A program made the position numbers and the translations under genes. From contig NZ_MU078696.1 of the NCBI RefSeq assembly GCF_014078525.1, positions 239,873 to 303,872 on the forward strand: a stretch of 64,000 bases of DNA. The letters are read 5' to 3'. Every line of letters starts with the position of its first letter. Position 1 is the stretch's first letter. This DNA comes from Nitrosopumilus sp. b3 (GTDB lineage Archaea > Thermoproteota > Nitrososphaeria > Nitrososphaerales > Nitrosopumilaceae). This document shows positions 15,761 through 25,856 of this stretch, piece after piece. A model generated the notes under the pieces. The model saw only the letters and a program-made list of their open reading frames with translations, did not search any database and was not told where the DNA came from.

Positions 15761-18700
15761 ATGTTGGGCATGAAATTCTTCTACATTCCAGTACTTCTTT
15801 CACTGATATCTCTAATTCCAGTTTTGGAAGTAGAATCTGCTAGTAATCCTAACCTGTTTGTATCATCTGAAAACTCACAATCTAAAAATCATTTTTCAGG
15901 TTCCATGGTAATTGAAGTTGTAGTAAATGATCCTAATCTAAAGGATACAGGCCAAGGAAAGGGTGAACCTGATGTTACAATTAATGGAAAATCATTACGG
16001 ATGGTTCAAGCAACTGATGGAAATTGGTATGCGTATTTTGCCAATGTTGATATGGCAAAATCTGCAGATGCAACAGTTGGATTATCCGGAGAAGGTTTGG
16101 ATTTTGGTATTTTTTGTAGTAGGGATACTTCTACTTCGATTTTTGGAATCTCCCTTTCTGAAACAGATGGTTTTGCAGTGCCACGTTTAGGATCTTTGAC
16201 TGGTACCACAAATGGTGATTCTTCATTTAATGCATGTGGTGGTACGCCAAGCTCTTCTGCAAATTTGAATAATGTAGTTAGAAAAGCAAAATCAATCAAC
16301 ACTAATTCCAATATTCCAGTTGGACAAATAGGTTTGAATTCTAATGCGTGGCCATTGATTCAACTTTATTCATTTGATGATGTAGTAATTCAATATAATC
16401 CCGGTGGTCCAACACAGAAAGTATCACTTGAATATGATGAAATGGAAAACATTTCTTTGAATGTTGATAGAACTCTATATCCTAATAATGCTGAAGTATT
16501 TCTAACTGTCAATGATTTCCAATTAAATCAGGATCCTACAGATGAAGATTCATGGACATTTGATATTGGATCTAGCCCATCAACATTTTATCAAGCATTT
16601 GATAATTCTGGAACTAATTCTGCAAATGGGGGTCTAGGTTTAGTTGATTTGGTACCCCATCTCCATTCTTTGGGATTTGAAAACAATGGTAAACTTTCAC
16701 TAGATCTTGGCAATATTTTGGAATTAAGAACAAACAGTGATCAACCTTCTTCTTCTGTAAGTGATGGGGCTGCAAATACTTTTTCAGAGATAGTGACATT
16801 AGTTGAACAACAACCCAATTCTGGAGTTTTTGAGAGCTTTGATTCAAATGATCAATCTGTAATCGGAATTCTTGCTAATGCTCCTCGTGGACAAACTGGA
16901 AAAATAAGCTATAATGATGAATCCCTTTCAGTTTTGACAGGTTCTTCAACTGCATCTGTTTTACTTGATAATGCCCCCACTCTGACTATTGGGAATAATA
17001 ATGCTCTACGTCCTGGAACTGAATATCCAGTGATTTTAAAAGATCCAGATCAAAATTTAAACACTGGTGCTAATGATGATTTGGACATCTTTAGGGAAAC
17101 TGCAATAATTCCTACTATAACAATTGGAAATCCGATTACTCTGGAAAATGCAAATAATGTCAAATTTCATTTAACTTCACCCACTCTGACAGGTGGTACT
17201 AGTGTCACTTCCTCTGTGCCTGACTCTAATTCTGATAGATTATTGATTGATACAACAACATTAGGAATTGCTTCATATGACATGCTTTCTGTAAACTTGG
17301 GAGTTTCTGCCTCTACTTTTACTTCAATTTTACTTGATGATTCTACATCTAACACAAGTGGTACAAACTGGATAAATTATGATTTAAGATCATTTGAAAA
17401 AGAGTTAGGTGTTTCTGACTTTAGTGATACCTCATTCACTTTAACTTTTGGAACACTTGGTTCTTCACCAATTACTATTGTTGATGCAGGTGACCTTTCA
17501 TCATCACAAGGATTTATACAAATTGATAATTCTGATATTGCTTCCATCTTAGCTGAAAGTGGAAATGTATTTCTTGTAATTGATTTTGACTCATCTAATA
17601 ATGATGCTGGTGTAATTGATATTTCTAGTGAAACCAAAAAACAACCCATTGTCTTTGATGTATTTTCTTTTGGATTAAAAAATGATAAAAGTATAAACAA
17701 TTCTATTTACCGTTTTGAGTTAGAAGAGACAGGTGACAACACTTCAATTTTTGAGGGTACTTTGGAATACGCTGTAACAAATCAATTGAATATACTAGAT
17801 CCTATTTTTATTCAAACCATTCAAACAATTGGTGATGAGGTAAAAGTTATTGTTACAAATAGATTGATTGATGAAACTGGAATCACTATATCTTATTCTG
17901 ATCTTGATGTGACTGGTGTTGCAACTACTATCACATCACAATCAGATTTTAAAACTCATTCTGGTAATGTTTTTGCTTCTTCACAATCATTTCGTTTTGG
18001 GCAACCTGTGACCATTACACTTAATGATCCTGATCTAAACTTGAAAAAAGATTTAGTTGACATTTATTTTGTAAATAACGATCCAAATTCTGATGATGTT
18101 GATACCGTTGGAAAGGATGGAGTAATTTTACTTGAAGTTTTGATTAAAGATATTCGTTTCAAGCGTTGTACTATTGATAATGTTGAATATGGTGGTTTAG
18201 GTGCAACGGGATTCACTCTTGTTGAAACAGGACCCAGCACTGGAGTATTTGAGGGTGTATTCAAAATGCCCTCACAAATTTGCAACAAATCTGGAACTGC
18301 TTTAATTTCATCAGCTGGAGGTAGTCTTGATGCAAAGTATTATGATTCACGAGATAGTTCTGGTAATGAAAATACCTTTAGTCTGTTGAGAAGCAAATCC
18401 TCTTCATCTTTTTCTAGCTCACCACAACTAAGTTCATATAAAATTGTGAAACCTCTTTCAGGAAATATTGAGGAAATTACTCTCTTTGGTAGTGTAAATA
18501 ATCATAGACGTGGAATTCCTTTGGAAGTCAATATTGTTTCCCCTGATGGAAAATCCCAAAACTTTGGAGCAACTCTTTCTAGTGGGGGCAGTTATAGATC
18601 CATAATTTCAATTAATGAAAATTCTTTATCGGGATTTTATGAAATTCGATTGTCTCACAATAACATTGATTTGGGTTCAATATCTTTTGAAGTGGTTTCA

Positions 18701-18967
18701 CCAAAAATCCCTAGTTGGGTAAAAAACAATGCAAAATCCTGGGCATCAGCTGCAATCACAAATTCTGAATTTGTTGATGGAATTGAGCATCTAATTGAAA
18801 AAGGCATTATTTCTGTACCTTCCATTGGCAGTACATCTACCACCAATCAAATAATTCCTGAATGGATCAAAAAAAATGCTTCATGGTGGGCTGATGGAAA
18901 AATATCTGATGATGAATTTGTTAAATCACTGCAATTCTTGATCAAAAAAGGTATCATTAGAGTATAA
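15761..18967 (+). CDS. Large secreted S-layer-like surface protein
   Basis: 1068 aa with an N-terminal signal peptide (MKFFYIPVLLSLISLIPV, ending about residue 27) and no other membrane segment. The body is Ser/Thr/Asn/Asp-rich and predicted beta, with recurring phrases such as NDPDLN, DPDQNLNTG and TGVFEG that are common in thaumarchaeal surface proteins. The C-terminus holds two copies of a Trp-rich helical repeat: PSWVKNNAKSWASAAI and PEWIKKNASWWADGKI, each ending LIEKGIIS or LIKKGIIR. It probably forms or decorates the cell envelope. Whether it is the main S-layer protein cannot be told from sequence. Confidence 0.75.
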   Translation: MLGMKFFYIPVLLSLISLIPVLEVESASNPNLFVSSENSQSKNHFSGSMVIEVVVNDPNLKDTGQGKGEPDVTINGKSLRMVQATDGNWYAYFANVDMAKSADATVGLSGEGLDFGIFCSRDTSTSIFGISLSETDGFAVPRLGSLTGTTNGDSSFNACGGTPSSSANLNNVVRKAKSINTNSNIPVGQIGLNSNAWPLIQLYSFDDVVIQYNPGGPTQKVSLEYDEMENISLNVDRTLYPNNAEVFLTVNDFQLNQDPTDEDSWTFDIGSSPSTFYQAFDNSGTNSANGGLGLVDLVPHLHSLGFENNGKLSLDLGNILELRTNSDQPSSSVSDGAANTFSEIVTLVEQQPNSGVFESFDSNDQSVIGILANAPRGQTGKISYNDESLSVLTGSSTASVLLDNAPTLTIGNNNALRPGTEYPVILKDPDQNLNTGANDDLDIFRETAIIPTITIGNPITLENANNVKFHLTSPTLTGGTSVTSSVPDSNSDRLLIDTTTLGIASYDMLSVNLGVSASTFTSILLDDSTSNTSGTNWINYDLRSFEKELGVSDFSDTSFTLTFGTLGSSPITIVDAGDLSSSQGFIQIDNSDIASILAESGNVFLVIDFDSSNNDAGVIDISSETKKQPIVFDVFSFGLKNDKSINNSIYRFELEETGDNTSIFEGTLEYAVTNQLNILDPIFIQTIQTIGDEVKVIVTNRLIDETGITISYSDLDVTGVATTITSQSDFKTHSGNVFASSQSFRFGQPVTITLNDPDLNLKKDLVDIYFVNNDPNSDDVDTVGKDGVILLEVLIKDIRFKRCTIDNVEYGGLGATGFTLVETGPSTGVFEGVFKMPSQICNKSGTALISSAGGSLDAKYYDSRDSSGNENTFSLLRSKSSSSFSSSPQLSSYKIVKPLSGNIEEITLFGSVNNHRRGIPLEVNIVSPDGKSQNFGATLSSGGSYRSIISINENSLSGFYEIRLSHNNIDLGSISFEVVSPKIPSWVKNNAKSWASAAITNSEFVDGIEHLIEKGIISVPSIGSTSTTNQIIPEWIKKNASWWADGKISDDEFVKSLQFLIKKGIIRV

Positions 18968-19016
18968 TCTGGTCAATTTTTGTTTCGTTGAAAACATAAA
19001 TACTCTCAACTCATGA

Positions 19017-20006
<990 letters not shown>

Positions 20007-20056
20007 TTTCCTGATTCTCTTCTAGTAACTTATTATATTGAGAGAGATTATGAATT

Positions 20057-20383
20057 ATGATGCATACTGAATATGAAGAATTTGAAAATATTGAAGATAT
20101 GTTCATGTATATGGCATCTGCAGCTCCTCCAATGAAAAATACAATGCCAATTAATTCCTACAAAGGATATGTGATGGCATTTATTCCACTCAGTCCTGCA
20201 ACTGGCGAAACATATCTAATGATTTATGCAAGTGGTTCACTTGAACCAGGAATTTATGAATTTGATGTTTCATCAAAATCTTACAAAAAAGTAGACGGGA
20301 TTGAAAGAGCAGACAAAGTTTACTTTATTTGTTTAACACCAAAAAGAAATACTCTGGCAGATTCTGCTATTGATACTCTATAA
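20057..20383 (+). CDS. Conserved small protein, unknown function
   Basis: 108 aa, no signal peptide, no membrane helix. The sequence starts acidic (HTEYEEFENIEDMFMYM) and then looks like an alpha/beta or beta domain with GYVMAFIPLSPATGETYLMIYASG and LEPGIYEFDV. Tandem ATGs at 20057/20060. It lies 50 bp after the CFI-box protein and its last 6 bp overlap the convergent radical SAM gene. I do not recognise the family. Confidence 0.6.
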   Translation: MMHTEYEEFENIEDMFMYMASAAPPMKNTMPINSYKGYVMAFIPLSPATGETYLMIYASGSLEPGIYEFDVSSKSYKKVDGIERADKVYFICLTPKRNTLADSAIDTL

Positions 20384-21958
20384 TTTCTTAGTTTGAATTT
20401 TTGGCGCAGATACGGATCTACTTCGTGCATATTTGTCAATTATTTCATCAGGTGTTCTTCCATTGAAAAGATCTTTGCACAATCCTCTTAGATATCTCAT
20501 AATTGCCCATGTTCCGGCTTTGAGTATTCCATACATGAATATCTTCATTGGTGGTCCATATGTCTTATTTCTGAGAATGATTGGAATGATATCATTAATT
20601 ACTCGTAGATTGTTTTCCCAACATTTCCAAAACAGTGTAAACTGAGCTTCATTCAAGTTTCCAAAATGCATTGAATTTTTCTCACTAAAGTCTTGATATA
20701 GTAATGGTGCTACTAGCCCTCTAAAGTCCATCTCTCTAAAATCACTCATCATATCAATGGTATATTGAATGTCGTCTGGAGTTTCATCAGGCCACCCAAT
20801 TATGATTGTAGCAGCTGGGAACCAGTGGTTTTCATTTAGTATTTTTGCTCCTTCTCTAACTACACTTCCCCATTCTTCAGGTGAAAATGGTTTTGTTTTA
20901 ACACCTAGGTGTTTCTTTACCATTGCAGGTGCAACAGTTTCAATTCCTAAATTGGTTGCAAGCCATCTACCTGTTTTATCCTGTTCATTGATTTGTGAAA
21001 TTTGCTTCATTAATGTAGGATCAGCAGCAACTGCCGAAAATGTCATATGTGTGGTGCCAACAAAATTTGCTCCTAGCCCTTTGAGTCCCTTCCACAAATC
21101 TACAATGGCATCTCTGTTTGGGATGAAATCTCTATTGTCACATCCATATAGAAGCATTTCATCTGAATGTAGCCAAATTGAATCAAATCCATAATCTAAG
21201 TTTGTTTTTGCCTCATGTTGTAATCTCTCTAATGGCAAGTCTTTCTTTGATCTTTTATTTACATCACAAAAATCACATCCTCTTCCACAACCTCTCATTG
21301 CTTCAATCAATGAGTTGATTGTGGGTCCTTCTATTACAGGAATGTTTTCGAGATTTCTGACAAAACAATGCATTAGTTCTGGGGCATCATTTTTTTCTAG
21401 ATCTTGAAATAAATCTACTGCTAACTCGTCTGCTTCTCCTACGACAACTGTATCAATTCCATGAATTTTCATTCTATCTGATTTTGCTAATTCCCATGCC
21501 CCGTTTCCACCTACTACAACTTTAAAATCATATTTCTTTTTGAGTTGTATAATGCTGGCACACATTTTTTTAAATTTCATTGCAACATATGATAATTTTT
21601 CAGGTGACATAGTTGTGGTTACTGGAGCCATTCCTAATGGATCCATCACATTAATTCCTACAACTTTGGTATCTGGCCCAATTGATTTATGAAGCATTTC
21701 TGGATGAGCCATAAACACATCTTCTCTTTTATATCCACCTTGAATCAATGAGCTTTCAATTCTTCTTAGTCCAACTTGAGCAACTTTTACTTCTCCTGTG
21801 ATTGGGTCGGTTTCAACTGAGGGACAAAAAACTTTGTCAAATACCCATTCAGGAAGAACCTCGTAAGGTCCACATGCGATAAATCCGTAAAGAAAATTTC
21901 CTCTATAATTTGTCATTAAGCTACGATCAGCAGTAAGAACAACACGTTTGCCAGCCAA
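20378..21958 (-). CDS. Radical SAM protein of the B12-binding type, possibly lipid-related
   Basis: 526 aa. The cluster motif CGRGCDFCD (about 224-232) is CxxxCxxC. The N-terminal about 200 residues (VVVGGNGAWELAKSDRM, GIDTVVVGEADELAVDLF) match the Rossmann-like region that precedes the radical SAM core in B12-binding class enzymes; no obvious DxHxxG cobalamin motif is seen. The C-terminal part contains SDEMLLYG, GIETVAPAMVKKHLGVKTKPFS and IIIGWPDETPDD. Thaumarchaea use proteins of this class for tetraether ring formation (Grs), so that is a possibility, but I cannot confirm it. Monocistronic. Confidence 0.75.
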   Translation of the reverse strand: MAGKRVVLTADRSLMTNYRGNFLYGFIACGPYEVLPEWVFDKVFCPSVETDPITGEVKVAQVGLRRIESSLIQGGYKREDVFMAHPEMLHKSIGPDTKVVGINVMDPLGMAPVTTTMSPEKLSYVAMKFKKMCASIIQLKKKYDFKVVVGGNGAWELAKSDRMKIHGIDTVVVGEADELAVDLFQDLEKNDAPELMHCFVRNLENIPVIEGPTINSLIEAMRGCGRGCDFCDVNKRSKKDLPLERLQHEAKTNLDYGFDSIWLHSDEMLLYGCDNRDFIPNRDAIVDLWKGLKGLGANFVGTTHMTFSAVAADPTLMKQISQINEQDKTGRWLATNLGIETVAPAMVKKHLGVKTKPFSPEEWGSVVREGAKILNENHWFPAATIIIGWPDETPDDIQYTIDMMSDFREMDFRGLVAPLLYQDFSEKNSMHFGNLNEAQFTLFWKCWENNLRVINDIIPIILRNKTYGPPMKIFMYGILKAGTWAIMRYLRGLCKDLFNGRTPDEIIDKYARSRSVSAPKIQTKKL

Positions 21959-22021
21959 CTACCAGACTTCGACAAAGTATGTTATATATCATTTACGAGG
22001 CAGATTATTACTGATTGGAAA

Positions 22022-22798
22022 TTAATCCTTTTTTCTAATTGTTCTATTTGCAATATTTGCAGCAATTCCTCCTGCTGCTATTCCGTTATCTATGTTGACT
22101 ACTGATAATCCCAATGAGCAGCTTTGAAGCATTGATGCTAATGCGGCAATTCCTTTCTCCCCATACCCATATCCTACAGATGTTGGAATTCCAATTATTG
22201 GGATGTCTACCATAGACGAAACAAGTGTGGCCAAAGCTCCTTCCATTCCTGCAGCAACTATTATGCAATCTACATCTTCTTTAATCATTTTTTTTAAAAT
22301 TGGAAAAATTCTTTGAATTCCTGCAACACCTACATCATAACCTGTTATGCATTTACAATTCATTGCTTCACACATTAATCTCGATTCCTCGGCAACTCCA
22401 ATATCTGAAGTTCCTGCAGTAAGAATTCCTACTTTGCCTCCATAGAAAAAAATTGGTTTTTTAAATAGTAATAATGTGGATGAGTTTTTTCCAGTTTTAA
22501 TTGTAATTTTCAATCTTTTAGCAAATGCTAAAATTTTTGGATAATCTTTTTTTTTGATTCTTGAAATTAATACTGAATTTGATTTTTCTAAAGTTTTTTT
22601 TACAATTTTTTTAATCTCTTCGATTTCTTTTGTTTCAGCAAAAATTACTTCAGGAATTCCACGTCTTTTACTCCTATTGATATCGATTTTTGCAAACCCT
22701 TCTACTTCTTCAACTGAATATAATGATAGAAGTTTTTTTGCATTACTAATTGATATTTTCCCAACACTAAGTGATTCTAGAATTTTATCAATTTCCAA
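22022..22798 (-). CDS. larB: Nickel-pincer cofactor biosynthesis carboxylase/hydrolase LarB
   Basis: 258 aa. LarB carboxylates and hydrolyses nicotinic acid adenine dinucleotide, the first step to the nickel-pincer nucleotide. The C-terminal PurE-like domain is clear: GILTAGTSDIGVAEES (about 124-139), GYDVGVAGIQR, VAAGMEGALATLVSSMV and IPTSVGYGYGEKG. The N-terminal half carries the family segment IDINRSKRRGIPEVIFAETK. It is adjacent to mdh on the same strand and divergent from larC-larE-nifS. Confidence 0.92.
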   Translation of the reverse strand: MEIDKILESLSVGKISISNAKKLLSLYSVEEVEGFAKIDINRSKRRGIPEVIFAETKEIEEIKKIVKKTLEKSNSVLISRIKKKDYPKILAFAKRLKITIKTGKNSSTLLLFKKPIFFYGGKVGILTAGTSDIGVAEESRLMCEAMNCKCITGYDVGVAGIQRIFPILKKMIKEDVDCIIVAAGMEGALATLVSSMVDIPIIGIPTSVGYGYGEKGIAALASMLQSCSLGLSVVNIDNGIAAGGIAANIANRTIRKKD

Positions 22799-22831
22799 TA
22801 ATGATTTGTATTTCTAAGTATAAAAAAATGC

Positions 22832-23746
22832 TTAGATTTCTATACCTGAAATGGCGCTTTTAACACTCTCAACAGCTTTATCAAAAACTTGCTTTTCTTC
22901 ATCATTTAGATCTAATTCGATAATTTTTTCAACACCTTTTCTTCCAATTATTGCTGGAACTCCAATTGTAACATCCGAATGACCATATTCGCCATCAAGA
23001 TATGTTGCAACAGGAATAACTTGTTTTCTGTCTCTTACAACAGATTCTACAATTGCAGAAATTGCATTTCCTGGTGCGTGTACAGTAGCTCCTTTCAATT
23101 CAATTACTTTTGCTGCCACTTGTTTTGTGTTTTGAATTAGCTCATCTAATTTTTCTTTTGGAAGAAATGTTGATAATGGAATTCCTGATACTGATGAAAA
23201 TCTTGGTAGAGGTAACATATTCTCCCCATGCTCTCCAATCACTAATGCTCTGATTGAATCACGAGAATGTCCTGTTGCTTCGTGAATAAATTGTCTAAAT
23301 CTTGACAAATCCAGCATACCACCCATGCCAAATACTCTACTCCTATCGAATCCTGAAACCTTGTATGTGATGTAGGCCATTGGGTCAAGCGGATTTGTCA
23401 CTGGAATTATCATTGAATTATCTGCATATTTTTTGACATTTTCTACAACACTTTTTACAATTGATGCATTAATTTTCAAAAGATCCATTCTTGTCATTCC
23501 TGGTTTTCTTCCAGAGCCTGCCACAACTACAACAACATCTGAGCCCTTCATGTCTGCAAAGTCATTTGATCCTTTTACTTCCACATCGATTCCTTGTTCT
23601 GATAACATGTGGTTGATGTCCATTGCTTCGCCTTGTGGAAGTCCTTTGGCAACATCAAGTAACAATATCTGATCATCTAATCTTTTTAGTGCTGAGAATA
23701 ATGCTGCATCTCCACCTACTTTACCCGAACCAATAATCGTAATCAT
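22832..23746 (-). CDS. mdh: Malate dehydrogenase (LDH/MDH family)
   Basis: 304 aa. NAD(P)-dependent malate dehydrogenase. The nucleotide-binding loop is [10 protein letters not shown] at the N-terminus. The substrate loop [12 protein letters not shown] includes the Arg that selects malate over lactate. The catalytic His is in [10 protein letters not shown], and VTNPLDPM is the conserved Asn motif. I choose the start at 23746 (MITIIGSG) because it fits the family; an ATG three codons upstream (23755) is also possible. It sits between larB and larC on the map but is read with larB; spacing to larB is 33 bp. Confidence 0.93.
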   Translation of the reverse strand: MITIIGSGKVGGDAALFSALKRLDDQILLLDVAKGLPQGEAMDINHMLSEQGIDVEVKGSNDFADMKGSDVVVVVAGSGRKPGMTRMDLLKINASIVKSVVENVKKYADNSMIIPVTNPLDPMAYITYKVSGFDRSRVFGMGGMLDLSRFRQFIHEATGHSRDSIRALVIGEHGENMLPLPRFSSVSGIPLSTFLPKEKLDELIQNTKQVAAKVIELKGATVHAPGNAISAIVESVVRDRKQVIPVATYLDGEYGHSDVTIGVPAIIGRKGVEKIIELDLNDEEKQVFDKAVESVKSAISGIEI

Positions 23747-23835
23747 AAAAATCATCGTTGATTTTCAATAATTAAATCTAATGAAATTCCTGAACTTTTA
23801 GACGAATTTATAAGCATTTTCAATAATTTTTAATC

Positions 23836-25062
23836 ATGGTTGTTGTGATTGATCCTCAGGTTGCTGGAATCTCTGGTGACATGCTTTTATCCTCATTAGT
23901 TGATTTAGGTGCTGATAAAACAAGAATAATCAACGGAATAAAGGACTCTGAAAAATTCCTTTCAAATTCTACAATTAATAAAATTGATTTTCAAACAATT
24001 CAGAAACATGGGATAAATTGTCAACAATTGATTTTAGAAATTAATGAAGAACCTCATGAACGAAAAGGATCAGAAATTAAAAAGGCTATTTCTGATTCAA
24101 CTAAAGCATTGGGCTTATCCGATAAATCCCAAGTTTTTGCAGAATCTTGTATCAATACTCTTATCTCCTCTGAATCTAAAATTCATGGAATTCCTGAAGA
24201 CTCGGTTCATTTTCATGAAGCCTCAAGTATTGATACCCTTGTTGACATTGTAGGTGTTTCAATTGCCTTGGAAGATTTGGGTTTGTTTGATGAGAAAATA
24301 ATATGTCTGCCTGTTTCTGTTGGCGGCGGAACCGTGACTTTTTCACATGGAACTATGTCTAATCCAGCAAGTGCTATTCTTGAGATCTTTAAAAAATCAA
24401 ATTTAATAGTCAAAGGAAATAATGCTAAAGAAGAACTTACCACTCCTACGGGAGCATGTATTTTAGTAAATATGACTGATATTGCTATGGAGTATTACCC
24501 TTCTATGAAAATCGATTCAATTGGTTATGGTGCAGGTCAAAAAAATTTTGAAACTTTTTCAAATTCTTTGAAAATTATTCGTGGCTCAAACAATAATTTT
24601 GATGTTGATTCTGTAAAGATACTTGAAACAAACGTGGATGATGTGTCTGGTGAGATACTTGGAAATCTCATTGAAAAAATTATGACTAAAGGTGCAAAAG
24701 ATGTTTCAATATATCATGGAATTACAAAAAAAGGAAGACCAACAAATCTTGTATCTGTCATATGTAATGATGAAAATGTAGATACTATTGTTGACACCTT
24801 GGTGTTAGAAACAGGAACTTTGGGGGTTAGAATCTCAGATTCCAATAGATTCATTGTTCCCAGAACAATTCATGAACTCTCATTAATTTTGGATGGTCAC
24901 TCTTTCAAAGTAAATTACAAAAAATCTACCTTTAAAGGAAAAACTGATTTTAAAATAGAATTTGATGACCTGAAGAAAATATCAGAAATTCTTGATAAAC
25001 CAATTAAAGAAATAGAATCATTACTTAGAAAAGAAATTGAGAGACTTGGGAATTCCACATGA
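23836..25062 (+). CDS. larC: Nickel insertion protein LarC (DUF111)
   Basis: 408 aa, a full-length single-frame LarC, in contrast to Lactobacillus plantarum where the gene is split by a frameshift. LarC inserts Ni into the dithiolated pincer nucleotide using CTP. Seen motifs: VVVIDPQVAGISGDMLLSSL at the N-terminus, VHFHEASSIDTLVDIVG (about 125-141), GGGTVTFSHGTMSNPA, LTTPTGACILV and ETNVDDVSGEILG (about 263-275). The stop overlaps larE by 4 bp (ATGA). It is the first gene of a three-gene operon. Confidence 0.93.
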   Translation: MVVVIDPQVAGISGDMLLSSLVDLGADKTRIINGIKDSEKFLSNSTINKIDFQTIQKHGINCQQLILEINEEPHERKGSEIKKAISDSTKALGLSDKSQVFAESCINTLISSESKIHGIPEDSVHFHEASSIDTLVDIVGVSIALEDLGLFDEKIICLPVSVGGGTVTFSHGTMSNPASAILEIFKKSNLIVKGNNAKEELTTPTGACILVNMTDIAMEYYPSMKIDSIGYGAGQKNFETFSNSLKIIRGSNNNFDVDSVKILETNVDDVSGEILGNLIEKIMTKGAKDVSIYHGITKKGRPTNLVSVICNDENVDTIVDTLVLETGTLGVRISDSNRFIVPRTIHELSLILDGHSFKVNYKKSTFKGKTDFKIEFDDLKKISEILDKPIKEIESLLRKEIERLGNST

Positions 25063-25856
25063 CAGATCTTGATGAACTCGTCAATTGGTTTGATGAGAAA
25101 AATAAGGTGATGGTAGCACTTTCTGGTGGTGTTGATAGCGCACTTGTGGCTTTTGCTGCTTTTCAAAAATTAGGAAAATCTGCAATTGCTGTTACTGCTG
25201 ATTACAAAACATTGTCTGAGGAAGAACTACAAACATCTAGAGATGTCTGCTCTGAGATAGGAATTGAGCAACTCTTTTTGGATTATGATGAATTAGAGAA
25301 TGAAGATTTTACAAAAAATGATTCCAATCGATGCTTTCACTGTAGAATGGAACTGGGCGATCATCTAATTGAATTGGCAAAAGAACATAATGTCCAGACT
25401 ATTGTAGATGGTACAAATCTTGATGATTTGGGTGATTATCGACCTGGAATTGAGGCGTTAAAACAATATGGAATAAGGAGCCCCCTTGTGGAAACAGGAT
25501 TCACTAAATCTAAAGTTAGAGAAACTGCAAAATTTATTGGACTATCTGTATTTGATAGACCATCAAATTCTTGTCTTGCCTCTAGGATTCCTTGGGGGCA
25601 AAGAGTAACAGCAGAAAAACTCACTAGGATAGAATTTGGTGAAACAATCGTCAAACAACTAACAAAATTAAAACAAGTTCGAGTTCGAGATCTAAATGGT
25701 TCGGCCAAAATTGAAGTTGACAAAGAAATGATATCTGTTTTTGATGAATCTGTTTTCAAGCAAATTTCTGAAAAACTCAAACTAATTGGATTTAGTACAG
25801 TTGAAATTGATCCGGAAGGATATAAACCAGGAAAAATCAATGTGATTGCAGATTGA
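25059..25856 (+). CDS. larE: Sulfur-transfer protein LarE, three-cysteine type
   Basis: 265 aa, PP-loop ATPase. It adenylates the pyridinium dicarboxylate nucleotide and transfers sulfur to it. The PP-loop is ALSGGVDSALVA (about 20-31). Cys residues are seen in RCFHCRM (about 92-98) and NSCLASRIPWG (about 169-179); the latter aligns with the sacrificial Cys of Lactobacillus LarE. A CxxC plus this Cys suggests the cluster-binding form of LarE rather than the sacrificial form. Overlaps of 4 bp with larC (ATGA) and with nifS (TTGA) imply tight translational coupling. Confidence 0.93.
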   Translation: MTDLDELVNWFDEKNKVMVALSGGVDSALVAFAAFQKLGKSAIAVTADYKTLSEEELQTSRDVCSEIGIEQLFLDYDELENEDFTKNDSNRCFHCRMELGDHLIELAKEHNVQTIVDGTNLDDLGDYRPGIEALKQYGIRSPLVETGFTKSKVRETAKFIGLSVFDRPSNSCLASRIPWGQRVTAEKLTRIEFGETIVKQLTKLKQVRVRDLNGSAKIEVDKEMISVFDESVFKQISEKLKLIGFSTVEIDPEGYKPGKINVIAD

